Source: Bacteroidetes bacterium ADurb.Bin012
GTDB taxonomy: Bacteria > Bacteroidota > Bacteroidia > Bacteroidales > TTA-H9
NCBI GenBank assembly: GCA_002071415.1
Contig: MWFC01000020.1
Coordinates: 1 to 39,278 of the forward strand
Direction of reading: 5' to 3'
DNA length: 39,278 nt
This document shows, one piece after another, positions 1-8,475 of this stretch. Positions within the stretch are counted from its first letter, which is position 1; every line of letters begins with the position of its first letter. Both the position numbers and the translations under genes were made by a program. The notes beneath the pieces are model-generated. The model worked only from the letters and a program-made list of their open reading frames with translations, searched no databases and was not told the origin of the DNA.

Positions 1-78
1 TTGAGTACGTTGATTACTTATAGAACAATCATGGCCTTGATTTTTGTTGTGCGGCGTATGAAAATTATTTTTTTTATG

Positions 79-86
79 TAAGTTTG
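79..86 (+). promoter_or_regulatory. Bacteroidota -7 box upstream of the kinase-like gene
   Basis: TAAGTTTG fits the Bacteroidota consensus TAnnTTTG and ends 20 nt before the ATG at 107. No TTG is seen at the expected -33 position. Positions 1-78 hold no gene that can be recognised. Confidence 0.45.
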
Positions 87-106
87 TTAGTTCAAATCTT
101 CGAATT

Positions 107-730
107 ATGGATGAAAAATATTACATCTGTATAGGACGTCAGATTGGAAGCGGGGGGAAGAAAATTAGCGAAAAACTTGCCCAAATCTTACAACTGCCCG
201 TCTATGATAAGGAACTTATCCAAATGGCTTCCAGAAAAAGCGGTTTACGAAGCGAGATTTTCGAGCAATTTGATGAAAAAGGAAGTCGTAGTCTGATAGG
301 CGGATTGCTGGGAATGAGCAGTCCTATACCCGATGAAATCTATGCACAATATTATTTAACCAATGAATCATTATTTGTGATCGAAAGTGATGTGATTCGT
401 GAATTAGCTGCACAAAAATCATGTATCTTCCTTGGCCGTTGCGCAGATTATGTGTTGAAAGACTGCGAACGTTGTTTGAATGTATTTATTTGCGCCAATT
501 TTGAAGATAGAATAAAAACCATTGCGGAGACTTATCATTATCAGGTGAATAAAGCCAAAGATTTTATTAAGAAAATGGATAAAAAAAGAGCAGATTATTA
601 CAATTATTTTACGAATAAACATTGGGGCGTTGCCGATTCATACCATCTCTGCATAAATTCATCCACCCTTGGTATCGATGAAACAGTAAATTTCATTTAT
701 TTGTTTGTTAAAAAGAATTTTGGAATCTGA
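107..730 (+). CDS. Cytidylate kinase-like family protein
   Basis: A 207-residue P-loop NTPase of the cytidylate kinase-like family (AAA/Cytidylate_kin2 type) common in Bacteroidota and Firmicutes. The N-terminus shows the nucleotide-binding loop GRQIGSGGKKI at about residues 10-20, followed by KLAQILQLPVYDKELI, which resembles the start of CMP-kinase-like folds. A central FLGRCADYVL strand/turn (about 108-117) and an Arg/Lys-rich KKMDKKRADYY segment (about 155-165), the expected lid region, are also visible. These proteins are assumed to phosphorylate a nucleoside monophosphate, but the substrate of this subfamily is not established, so a true cmk assignment would be overreach. The ATG lies 20 nt downstream of a TAAGTTTG -7 box. 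It converges on the DUF58 gene, with about 180 nt between the two stop codons. The family call is firm; the substrate is unknown. Confidence 0.85.
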   Translation: MDEKYYICIGRQIGSGGKKISEKLAQILQLPVYDKELIQMASRKSGLRSEIFEQFDEKGSRSLIGGLLGMSSPIPDEIYAQYYLTNESLFVIESDVIRELAAQKSCIFLGRCADYVLKDCERCLNVFICANFEDRIKTIAETYHYQVNKAKDFIKKMDKKRADYYNYFTNKHWGVADSYHLCINSSTLGIDETVNFIYLFVKKNFGI

Positions 731-909
731 TATGTGAAAGGTGATGAACGTGGTGGATGGGGAAGGGTGACTTATGGGGAATATAGCCATATGCCTGAGT
801 GATACAGCAATAAATACCAGCTACCGTGAAATTCACTCCACCTAACTCGTAGTAAAATTCAAACAACTTACAACTTTCATCCTCAATCATTATCCTTTGT
901 CCATCGAAC

Positions 910-1842
910 CTAATAAAGTCTCGAGCGCTTAATTAGGTAAGGGAGTAGAATCTGGTTGAATCCTTCGTGAATATCGGCTTCGACCAAATCAATATGATAT
1001 TGACCGCAACGAAATTTTAATTCATCCAGAAAATTCTGCATCGAAGTCATGTATCGTTCTCTCAGTTCGTAGGGATTTAGTTTGATCTCTTTTCCGTTCT
1101 CTATATCCACAAAACGGTAAGGCCGGTTCTCGAAGTCGAAGTTTAACTCCAGCTGTTTGTCGATAGTATAGAAAAGAATGACTTCATGTTTGTTATGTCG
1201 AAGATGTTGCAAAGCATGGAATAATAATTCTGGCTCACCGGCTTTATCGAACATATCACTGAAAATGATCACCAGTGATCTTTTGTGAATGGATTCGGCG
1301 ATCAAATGAAGTGAATCGGCAATGGAACTTTCGTGGGGACGAGATGGAGGCTGCGATTCTATTAATTTCTCTAATTCGGTGAATAAATAATGGATATGAA
1401 TGGCACTGGAGCGAGCCTGAATGGTTTGGCTTATGTCATTATTAAAGATCGACAAGCCCACTGCATCTCTTTGCTGTTTAAACAAGAACATCAGAGCTGC
1501 GGCAGCATAAATCGAAAAAAGAAGTTTAGTGGGATGTTCAACATCGGGATACTGTATAGGTGGATAATACATCGAGGCCGAGGTATCCATGACCAGTTGA
1601 CAGCGAAGATTCGTTTCTTCTTCGAATCGCTTCACGAATAATTTATCAGTCCGGGCATAAAGTTTCCAATCGATATTTCGGATAGGTTCGCCGGTATTGT
1701 ATAGACGATGTTCGGCAAATTCAACCGAAAAGCCGTGATAAGGACTTTTGTGAAGGCCAGTGATAAAGCCTTCAACTACTTCCCGGGCAAAAAATTCCAG
1801 CCCGGTTAAGGGCTGAAAACGTAAAGGATCGATAACTGGCAT
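910..1842 (-). CDS. DUF58 domain-containing protein
   Basis: A 310-residue DUF58 protein. Its central half has the vWA-like core typical of the family: the motif GEPIRNIDWKLYART at about residues 51-65, the DTSASM MIDAS-like motif at about 86-91, and a SLVIIFSDMFD strand at about 188-198. DUF58 proteins usually sit beside MoxR-type AAA ATPases in metalloprotein-maturation or stress operons; no moxR is present here. The gene starts 73 nt after the thioredoxin stop codon with no visible promoter between them, so co-transcription with trxA is likely. There is no signal peptide or membrane segment, which suggests a cytoplasmic protein. The function is not defined for this member. The ATG at 1842 immediately precedes a conserved-looking N-terminus. 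Confidence 0.85.
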   Translation of the reverse strand: MPVIDPLRFQPLTGLEFFAREVVEGFITGLHKSPYHGFSVEFAEHRLYNTGEPIRNIDWKLYARTDKLFVKRFEEETNLRCQLVMDTSASMYYPPIQYPDVEHPTKLLFSIYAAAALMFLFKQQRDAVGLSIFNNDISQTIQARSSAIHIHYLFTELEKLIESQPPSRPHESSIADSLHLIAESIHKRSLVIIFSDMFDKAGEPELLFHALQHLRHNKHEVILFYTIDKQLELNFDFENRPYRFVDIENGKEIKLNPYELRERYMTSMQNFLDELKFRCGQYHIDLVEADIHEGFNQILLPYLIKRSRLY

Positions 1843-1915
1843 ATTCGCTCTTCGTGTGGGTAGACCTTACTTATTACATCCTTTTGCTTCGTAACGGCAA
1901 TTTTTCGGACAACAA

Positions 1916-2233
1916 TCATAAAAGCTTTTCAATCTTATTGACCAGGACCGATTTAGGAACGGTTCCAACTTGTTTGTCCACTATTTCTCCGTTCTTGAAA
2001 AATAGAATTGTAGGGATATTTCTGACTTTTAATCGGATAGTGGTTTGTGGATTATTATCGACGTCGAGTTTTCCGACAACAACCTTTCCGGCATATTCCT
2101 TGGCCAGATCTTCGATGATGGGGGACAAGTTTCGGCATGGACCGCACCATTCGGCCCATAAGTCGACAATTACAGGTTTATCTGATTTCAGAACCACTTC
2201 TTCAAAATTCTGATCTGTAAGAATTTTAGCCAT
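1916..2233 (-). CDS. trxA: Thioredoxin
   Basis: A 105-residue classical thioredoxin, the usual length. The active-site WCGPC is at about residues 29-33 within WAEWCGPC, the buried Asp lies in VDLWAEW, and the cis-Pro motif is RNIPTILFF at about 71-79. It acts as a cytoplasmic protein-disulfide reductase, normally recharged by thioredoxin reductase, which is not in this window. It lies 44 nt downstream of dnaE on the same strand but has its own -7 box (2260-2267), so it may be transcribed both independently and by read-through. DUF58 follows downstream. The assignment is secure; whether this is the main housekeeping thioredoxin cannot be judged from one locus. Confidence 0.95.
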   Translation of the reverse strand: MAKILTDQNFEEVVLKSDKPVIVDLWAEWCGPCRNLSPIIEDLAKEYAGKVVVGKLDVDNNPQTTIRLKVRNIPTILFFKNGEIVDKQVGTVPKSVLVNKIEKLL

Positions 2234-2259
2234 AATTGTAAATTTTTGTTGATGGATGA

Positions 2260-2267
2260 CAAAATTA
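2260..2267 (-). promoter_or_regulatory. -7 box upstream of trxA
   Basis: Read on the minus strand the sequence is TAATTTTG, an exact TAnnTTTG match, 26 nt upstream of the trxA ATG in the dnaE-trxA gap. No clear -33 TTG is seen. Confidence 0.5.
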
Positions 2268-2277
2268 ATTCTTTCTC

Positions 2278-5200
2278 TCAGAGTGAATCAGACCAGTATT
2301 TTTTTTTGAAAAATTTGAAAAAAATACCGTCGATTTTCTTCAATTCTCTGGCAAAGCCTGATGTATTGATAAGCAAGTTATCGTTTTCGAAATTTAGCGA
2401 TAGCTGATCTGCTGGATCGAATACCGTGAAAGATACGGTTGAGGTACCGGGGTTTTCTCGAATTGATTGGTCAAGCTGTTGAATTAAATGGTCATCCATT
2501 ATTGGCAAGGGAATGAAAACTTGAGTTTTTTCCACCCAGTTATCGAGCGCATCCGAAAGTAAACCAATTTGGTTTATTCCCAATTCGTAGGAAGAACCAT
2601 TGAAACGTTGCTTTGCTGTAGCTCTTATCAGAATATTGCTTCCTGGCGTCAATAAGTGCTTGTATTTGAGATATTGTTCTGAAAACAAGGTAACAGAGTA
2701 TGTTTCATCAAAATCCTCCAAAACTATCGAGCAGTAAATTTTATTGTTTTTTCCATATCTCTCCTTGGCTTCCGAGACCATAGCTGCGAAAATGATTTCC
2801 TTGCCGGCGTGAGCTTCGAGGTCATTTTTAAAATCCTTGATACTATGGGTGCATAAATTGTCGATTTCCAATTTGAATAAATCCAGGGGATGGCCTGAGA
2901 TATAAAAACCGGTTACTTCTTTTTCGTAATGAAGCCTTGTAAGCTGATCCCAAGGTTCGCATGCCGGTAGCTCGATTTTAGGAAGAGCAAATTCTTCGAA
3001 TTCCCCAAACAAACTCATCTGGCTCGATTGCTTTCTTGCTTGAAACAAGGAAGCATGTCGTAAGAGCTTTTCGATGAAAGCGGGTTCATCTTCCCGGCTT
3101 TTGTGAAAGAATTGAGCTCTGTGAATGTTTTGGAAGCCATCGAGTGCACCAGCCATAATCAATGACTCGAGTGTTCTTTTGTTGATGGCTTTCAAATTTA
3201 ACCGAAAAATGAAATCCTCGAGTGAAGTATAAAGTCCATTTTCTCTTTCTTTTATGATGGAATTAGCTGCATTTTCGCCAACATTTTTGATGGCAGTAAG
3301 CCCAAACCTTATTTCATTTTTTTTATTTACAAAAAAGTTTAGTTGACTCTCATTCACATCAGGCCCCAGTACATTTATTCCCATTCTCTGACATTCATCG
3401 ATATAATAGGTTATTTTTTTAATGTCGTTCAAGTTATGGGTTAGGACTGCAGCCATGTATTCTGCAGGAAAATTTGCCTTGAGATAAGCTGTTTGATATG
3501 CCAGAATAGAATAGGCAGTAGAGTGTGATCGGTTGAAGCCATATTGGGCAAACTTGAGCATAGTTTCAAAGACTTCGGAAGCTGTTTCGACAGTAACTCC
3601 TTTATTTAACGCACCTTGAATGAAGATTTCCTTTTGTTGTGCCATTACAACCGGGTCCTTTTTCCCCATCGCTCTGCGAAGAATATCGGCGCTTCCGAGA
3701 GTAAAACCTCCCATTTTTTGTGCTACCTGCATAATCTGTTCCTGATAAATCATAATTCCCTGAGTGTCTTCCAGAATGTTGCGAAGCATGTCATGAGGAT
3801 AGGTAACCTTTTCGCGTCCTTTTTTTCGATTGATATACATGGGGATATATTGCATGGGGCCGGGACGATATAAAGCGTTCATGGCAATCAAGTCTTCGAT
3901 ATGCTCGGGTTTCAGTTCCCTCAGGTACATGCGCATTCCTTCCGATTCGAATTGAAATGTGCCTATGGTATCGCCTTTTTGGTAAAGTTGAAATGTCAAG
4001 GGATCATCGAGCGGAATGTTGTCGATGTCAATAGTAATAGAGCGATTGAGCTTGATGTTGTGTAATGCTTCTCGAATAATGCTCAAGGTCTTCAGTCCTA
4101 AGAAATCCATTTTCAACATTCCCACTGATTCCATTGATTTACCTTCGAACTGGGTAACCAGTAATTGGCTGTCCTTTTGGGTAGCCATGGGTATGTATTT
4201 CTTCAAATCATCGGGGCCTATGATTACACCGCAGGCGTGGGTTCCAGTTTGCCTTACCGAGCCTTCTAAGATTCTGGCGTATTCAATTACCTTTTGAATC
4301 TTTTCATCAGATCCTTTCGCCGCCTGTTCGAGTTCAGGAACTTCCTCTATGGCTTCCTGCAATTTAATGCCCAACCTGTCGGGTATCAGTTTTGCCAGTC
4401 GGTCAGCTTCAGAAAGAGGCAGCCCTATTACCCTTGCAACGTCTCTGATAGCCGATTTTGCTGCCATACTTCCAAAAGTAATAATTTGTGCTACATGGTC
4501 TTCTCCGTATTTCTCTGCTACGTAATTTAAAACGTTTTGCCGGCCTTCATCATCGAAATCTACATCGATATCGGGCATAGATATTCGTTCGGGGTTGAGA
4601 AAGCGTTCGAACAGAAGGTTGTAACGAATGGGATCGATGTTGGTAATTCCAATGGCATAAGCTACAGCCGAGCCTGTAGCTGAGCCTCTGCCTGGTCCTA
4701 CAATCACATCCATCCGCCGTGCAGCATTGATAAAATCCTGCACGATAAGAAAATATCCCGAAAATCCCATGTTTTTAATCACTTCCAGCTCGTAATCGAG
4801 CCTCTGCTTGATTTCGTCAGTCATTTCAGGGTATTTTCTTTGGCTACCTTCAAAAGTCAAATAACGTAAATATTCATTTTCATCAGTAAATTCTTCAGGA
4901 AGTGGAAAACGAGGAAGCAAGATACTTCGTTTCAACTTGTATTTTTCCACTTTTTCGGCTAAGCTAACCGTATTTTCGATGGCTTCGGGAAAATCCTTGA
5001 AAATCTCTGCCATCTCATCCGGGCTCCTTAAATATTCATTCCCCGTATATACCAGATTTGTGTCGGTTTCGAGATTCTTCGGATCAGTATTTAGCTTGAT
5101 GAGAATTTTATGCGCTTCGAAATCGCTCTTATTGATGAAATGAACATCGTTGGTAGCAATCAACGGAACATCGCATCTTTTCGAAAGTATGCCAAGAGCC

Positions 5201-5748
5201 GAATTGACCGTTTCCTGCTCGGGAATCCCATGACGCATCAATTCTAGATAAAAATCTTCACCAAAAATTTCTTTGTATTCCCAAACAACTTTTTCGGCTT
5301 CATCAATTCCATTCTGTAATATGGTTTTTGCAATCTCTCCTCCCAGACATGCCGAAGAAGCTATGATCCCCTCATGATATTCCTGGAGCAATTCCTTGTC
5401 GATTCTTGGAACGTAATATATGCCCTCTTTGAATGCCAGTGTACTCAAAATGCAAATATTATGGTATCCTGTTAAATTTTTCGCAAGTAAAATCAAGTGG
5501 TAACCTCTATTATCATGGTCTTTACGGCTTTTTTTAGCGATATAGAATTCAGCTCCAAGAATAGGTTTTATTCCTTCATTTGAGGCTGCTTCATGCATCT
5601 CGAAGGCACCATATAAATTCCCATGATCGGTCAATGCAATGGCAGGCATGCCTAAATCTTTAGCCTTCTTTACAAGCTCAGAAATCTTTGCAGCCCCATC
5701 TAATAGCGAATAATGGGAATGCACATGCAAGTGGACAAACTCACTCAT
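2278..5748 (-). CDS. dnaE: DNA polymerase III alpha subunit
   Basis: The catalytic subunit of the replicative polymerase, 1156 residues, normal for DnaE (E. coli is 1160). The N-terminal PHP domain starts with HVHSHYSLLDG and continues with LTDHGNLYG. The polymerase palm has the metal-binding aspartates in MPDIDVDFDDEGR near residue 400, preceded by GPGRGSATGS. The fingers contain the conserved YRPGPMQYIP and FNRSHSTAYS. A helix-hairpin-helix region and a C-terminal OB-fold (about 960-1060) follow. It lacks an exonuclease domain, so proofreading would need a separate epsilon subunit unless the PHP domain is active; its metal ligands look largely kept. The ATG at 5748 directly precedes the PHP motif, and a -7 box lies 44 nt upstream. 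Confidence 0.97.
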   Translation of the reverse strand: MSEFVHLHVHSHYSLLDGAAKISELVKKAKDLGMPAIALTDHGNLYGAFEMHEAASNEGIKPILGAEFYIAKKSRKDHDNRGYHLILLAKNLTGYHNICILSTLAFKEGIYYVPRIDKELLQEYHEGIIASSACLGGEIAKTILQNGIDEAEKVVWEYKEIFGEDFYLELMRHGIPEQETVNSALGILSKRCDVPLIATNDVHFINKSDFEAHKILIKLNTDPKNLETDTNLVYTGNEYLRSPDEMAEIFKDFPEAIENTVSLAEKVEKYKLKRSILLPRFPLPEEFTDENEYLRYLTFEGSQRKYPEMTDEIKQRLDYELEVIKNMGFSGYFLIVQDFINAARRMDVIVGPGRGSATGSAVAYAIGITNIDPIRYNLLFERFLNPERISMPDIDVDFDDEGRQNVLNYVAEKYGEDHVAQIITFGSMAAKSAIRDVARVIGLPLSEADRLAKLIPDRLGIKLQEAIEEVPELEQAAKGSDEKIQKVIEYARILEGSVRQTGTHACGVIIGPDDLKKYIPMATQKDSQLLVTQFEGKSMESVGMLKMDFLGLKTLSIIREALHNIKLNRSITIDIDNIPLDDPLTFQLYQKGDTIGTFQFESEGMRMYLRELKPEHIEDLIAMNALYRPGPMQYIPMYINRKKGREKVTYPHDMLRNILEDTQGIMIYQEQIMQVAQKMGGFTLGSADILRRAMGKKDPVVMAQQKEIFIQGALNKGVTVETASEVFETMLKFAQYGFNRSHSTAYSILAYQTAYLKANFPAEYMAAVLTHNLNDIKKITYYIDECQRMGINVLGPDVNESQLNFFVNKKNEIRFGLTAIKNVGENAANSIIKERENGLYTSLEDFIFRLNLKAINKRTLESLIMAGALDGFQNIHRAQFFHKSREDEPAFIEKLLRHASLFQARKQSSQMSLFGEFEEFALPKIELPACEPWDQLTRLHYEKEVTGFYISGHPLDLFKLEIDNLCTHSIKDFKNDLEAHAGKEIIFAAMVSEAKERYGKNNKIYCSIVLEDFDETYSVTLFSEQYLKYKHLLTPGSNILIRATAKQRFNGSSYELGINQIGLLSDALDNWVEKTQVFIPLPIMDDHLIQQLDQSIRENPGTSTVSFTVFDPADQLSLNFENDNLLINTSGFARELKKIDGIFFKFFKKKYWSDSL

Positions 5749-6132
5749 TATAAAGACAATATTTTATTTATTCTGAATTGAATTGTGGTTTCCAAAATTA
5801 GCCAATCCCCGGCATTATGAATGACAGAATATCAAAAAATAGCCATAAATCCTCGAACTTTTCTTTAGAATTTGAGGGAACAATGCCCCTTCGTACGATA
5901 AGGCAAGAACTTCTCAGACGTAAAAATACGGCGAGTATAATTAAGATGGGGGATAATCTCCTTCCTTTACAGGGAAGCTCACTATTCGTTATTGAAAAAA
6001 TTATATTTCAACAAAATATACCCCTAATTCTTTCCCTTAAGCCTATTTTTTCAGATTCTTTTTTTATTTCCATTTTCGAAACACAAAAAGACTACAACCC
6101 TCTAAAGGAAGTACGATCTTTTCGGAGTTGAC
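5749..6132. other. Intergenic region between dnaE and the arsR-like gene
   Basis: A 384-nt stretch holding the dnaE promoter at its left end and the 3' end of the arsR-like transcription unit. An open frame on the plus strand (5817-6131) encodes 104 residues without recognisable motifs and is probably spurious. A short hairpin (CTTCC-7 nt-GGAAG, 5961-5976) is present but has no adjacent T-run. Nothing else was recognised. Confidence 0.5.
5793..5800 (-). promoter_or_regulatory. -7 box upstream of dnaE
   Basis: TAATTTTG on the minus strand, 44 nt before the dnaE ATG, matches TAnnTTTG exactly. No -33 TTG is found at the usual spacing. Confidence 0.5.
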
Positions 6133-6435
6133 TTAATGACTGTCGCAACGGTCTAGGCAGTCGACAATTTGGGTTAGAGCATCATTCTTCAAAGAGTAGT
6201 AAATTTTTTTCCCATCTCTTTTCGAAACCAATATTCCTTTGTTTTTCAGGATGTTCAAATGATGAGAAGCAGCGGCTTGTTCTATCCCTAATTTTTCATA
6301 AATCTCGGTAACGTTCATTTTAGGAGTACTCGTCAACATATCGATGATGGCGATACGCATAGGATGAGCCAATGCACGCAATCTGCTTGCCGCCAATTCC
6401 AGCCGAGCAATATCTAATTTTTTCTGTTTCGACAT
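6133..6435 (-). CDS. ArsR/SmtB-family transcriptional repressor
   Basis: A winged-helix regulator of about 100 residues. The HPMRIAIIDML segment is the typical ArsR helix after LRALA, VTEIYEKLGIEQAAASHHLNIL forms the helix-turn-helix, and SKRDGKKIYYSL is the beta-wing. The open frame extends nine codons further to a TTG at 6462, but that TTG overlaps the -7 box, so the ATG at 6435 is chosen. There is no ELCVC metal site in the recognition helix; the only visible cysteines are near the C-terminus (IVDCLDRCDSH). The effector, if any, is therefore unclear. It is transcribed divergently from asnS with about 475 nt between the start codons and has no obvious neighbouring metal-resistance target, so it may act in trans. 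Confidence 0.85.
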   Translation of the reverse strand: MSKQKKLDIARLELAASRLRALAHPMRIAIIDMLTSTPKMNVTEIYEKLGIEQAAASHHLNILKNKGILVSKRDGKKIYYSLKNDALTQIVDCLDRCDSH

Positions 6436-6459
6436 CTTTTTTAAGGCTTTAAGTTTTTG

Positions 6460-6489
6460 CAAAAATAATCATTCCCATATTTCAAACAA
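6460..6489 (-). promoter_or_regulatory. Promoter of the arsR-like gene
   Basis: On the minus strand TTG (6489-6487) is followed by a 19-nt spacer and TATTTTTG (6467-6460). This is one of the best -33/-7 pairs in the window. The expected start of transcription lies about 15-20 nt before the ATG at 6435, which supports that start over the upstream TTG. Confidence 0.6.
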
Positions 6490-6911
6490 GTAGATATATA
6501 AATAAGCGATTTATTCTTCCGGGAAATGCCAGCATTATAAATCCAAGAGATTTATTGGGTTTTCTTATTAAGAAATTATCAGTCGTTTATTGGTTTGTTA
6601 TAAAATTGGGCGTTGATAAAGTCGGGGAAGCTGAAGGGAAACCTTTGAAACGGCTTCGAAACCGTCGGTAAATGACATGATTCCTTTTACATGTAGGAGG
6701 AAGAAATCCTTGCTCATCATTACTTACTTGGAGGCACTCTGCCCTAAAATTCAACAATCAGATCGATTCTTTTGCAAGATCATTGAGCTTTGCGTTTGAG
6801 GCAATGATATTATTTCTATTATGGGAGAAAGGATCGATCACTTTTCTGTCGTTACAAAAATTGCTCTTAATTTTGCAAACTCGATAAAAAGATGTAAAAT
6901 ATTCCCTTTAT
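6463..6911. other. Divergent intergenic region with clustered hairpins (arsR-like/asnS)
   Basis: A 449-nt region with the arsR-like promoter on the left and an asnS -7 box on the right. Its middle (about 6620-6705) is less AT-rich than its flanks and contains three adjacent potential hairpins: AAGG-GAAA-CCTT (6634-6645, GNRA-type loop), ACGG-8 nt-CCGT (6650-6665) and TTCCTTTT-6 nt-AGGAGGAA (6681-6702, two G-U pairs). This could be a leader or small RNA, but no known Rfam consensus was recognised and no promoter directly in front of it is visible. No protein-coding frame was found. Confidence 0.3.
6868..6875 (+). promoter_or_regulatory. -7 box upstream of asnS
   Basis: TAATTTTG lies 36 nt before the asnS ATG at 6912 and fits TAnnTTTG. 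A -33 TTG is not obvious. Confidence 0.5.
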
Positions 6912-8300
6912 ATGCAGAGAACGAAAATTATTGATCTATTGAGATCGGAAGAGATTGGATTGAAAGTAAGAGTGATGGGTTGGGTGAGGACTCGTCGCGG
7001 AAATAAGAATATTGCCTTTATTGCTTTGAATGATGGTTCTACTATTCATCATCTTCAAATAGTAGCGGAATTGGAAAAATTTGACGAAGAAACGATAAAG
7101 CGTATTACTACGGGTTGTGCTTTACAAGTGGAAGGCAGGCTTGTAGAATCGCCGGCTAAAGGCCAACCCGTAGAATTGGCGGCCGAAAAAATCGAGATCT
7201 TAGGAGAAGCTAATCCCGAATCTTATCCCCTTCAAAAAAAAGGTCATAGTTTGGAATTTTTACGTTCCATAGCTCATTTACGCCCCCGCACCAATACTTT
7301 TGGAGCAGTTCTTCGTATTCGTCATGCCCTCGCATTTGCCATCCATAAATTTTTCAACGACAAAGGATTCGTTTATGTAAATACTCCCATCATTACTGCT
7401 ACCGATGCCGAAGGCGCAGGTGAAATGTTCAGAGTGACTACCCTCGATATCAATCATCCACCAAGAAAACCGGATGGAGGTGTTGATTTTTCGAAAGATT
7501 TTTTCGGCAGGGAAACCAATCTGACAGTTTCGGGGCAATTGGAAGCAGAACTTGTAGCCCTCGCCCTGTCACAGGTTTATACCTTCGGACCGACCTTCAG
7601 AGCCGAAAATTCCAACACTCCACGACATTTGGCAGAATTCTGGATGATCGAACCCGAAATGGCCTTTTACGATATCAATGAAAATATGGACCTCGCCGAA
7701 GAATTTCTAAAATACTTGATTTCCTATACCCTCGAACATTGCATGGATGACTTGAAATTTCTGAATCGGATGTGTGATGAAGATTTGATTAACCGTTTAG
7801 AAAATGTGGTTCAGTCAAAATTCGAGCGTTTAACTTATACCGAGGCAATGACGATTCTCGAGAGTTCGGGTCTGAAATTCGAATTTCCATTAGGCTGGGG
7901 CAATGATTTACAGGCAGAACACGAACGTTACCTCGTCGAGAAACATTTCGGCCGCCCGGTTATCCTTACAGATTATCCGAAAAATATCAAAGCCTTTTAC
8001 ATGAAACAAAACCACGATGGCAAAACCGTGCGTGCTATGGATGTTCTGTTCCCACGTATTGGCGAAATTATTGGAGGTTCACAGCGTGAAGAAAATCTTG
8101 AGGCTCTGCTCGATAGAATTCATGAACTCGGAATGAATGAGAAAGAACTCTGGTGGTACATCGATTCGCGACGATTTGGAACCGTACCCCACAGTGGATT
8201 TGGACTTGGTTTCGAACGCCTTGTGCAATTCGTAACAGGAATGAGCAACATACGTGATGTGATTCCATTCCCCCGTACACCCCAAAATGCCGAATTCTAA
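6912..8300 (+). CDS. asnS: Asparagine--tRNA ligase
   Basis: A class IIb aminoacyl-tRNA synthetase of 462 residues, typical for bacterial AsnRS, which charges tRNA-Asn with asparagine. The N-terminal OB-fold anticodon-binding domain is seen in [18 protein letters not shown] (about residues 19-36). The catalytic core has motif 2 around [18 protein letters not shown] (about 225-242) and motif 3 near the C-terminus in [15 protein letters not shown]. The ending [16 protein letters not shown] is characteristic of AsnRS rather than AspRS. The ATG at 6912 lies 36 nt after a -7 box. It appears monocistronic; rpoN follows after 175 nt with its own -7 box. Confidence 0.97.
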   Translation: MQRTKIIDLLRSEEIGLKVRVMGWVRTRRGNKNIAFIALNDGSTIHHLQIVAELEKFDEETIKRITTGCALQVEGRLVESPAKGQPVELAAEKIEILGEANPESYPLQKKGHSLEFLRSIAHLRPRTNTFGAVLRIRHALAFAIHKFFNDKGFVYVNTPIITATDAEGAGEMFRVTTLDINHPPRKPDGGVDFSKDFFGRETNLTVSGQLEAELVALALSQVYTFGPTFRAENSNTPRHLAEFWMIEPEMAFYDINENMDLAEEFLKYLISYTLEHCMDDLKFLNRMCDEDLINRLENVVQSKFERLTYTEAMTILESSGLKFEFPLGWGNDLQAEHERYLVEKHFGRPVILTDYPKNIKAFYMKQNHDGKTVRAMDVLFPRIGEIIGGSQREENLEALLDRIHELGMNEKELWWYIDSRRFGTVPHSGFGLGFERLVQFVTGMSNIRDVIPFPRTPQNAEF

Positions 8301-8378
8301 CAAATAGAGGCAATCCCTTTTATTTCTGGGGTTTTCTAATTTATTTCCTGTATGGCAATCCCATAAATAAAAAATGAT

Positions 8379-8386
8379 TAATTTTG
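8379..8386 (+). promoter_or_regulatory. -7 box upstream of rpoN
   Basis: TAATTTTG, an exact TAnnTTTG match, 89 nt before the rpoN ATG in the 175-nt asnS-rpoN gap. Confidence 0.45.
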
Positions 8387-8475
8387 TTGATGCTTCAAAT
8401 CAAGTGAATCGACCCACTCGAAATGATATAAACAAATTTCAATTCGAAAAGTATAAATAAGCGCCATAATCAATT

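Noticed and set aside
88..102. GTTCAAATC resembling the T-loop of a tRNA
   Set aside because: No acceptor, D-arm or anticodon arm can be built from the flanking bases.
708..890. 60-residue minus-strand frame in the convergent gap after the kinase-like gene
   Set aside because: It overlaps the kinase-like gene end, lies downstream of DUF58 without its own signals, and has no known motif.
5817..6131. 104-residue plus-strand frame between dnaE and the arsR-like gene
   Set aside because: No motif, no signal peptide and no promoter in its direction; it occupies the dnaE upstream region and ends against the arsR-like stop codon by chance.
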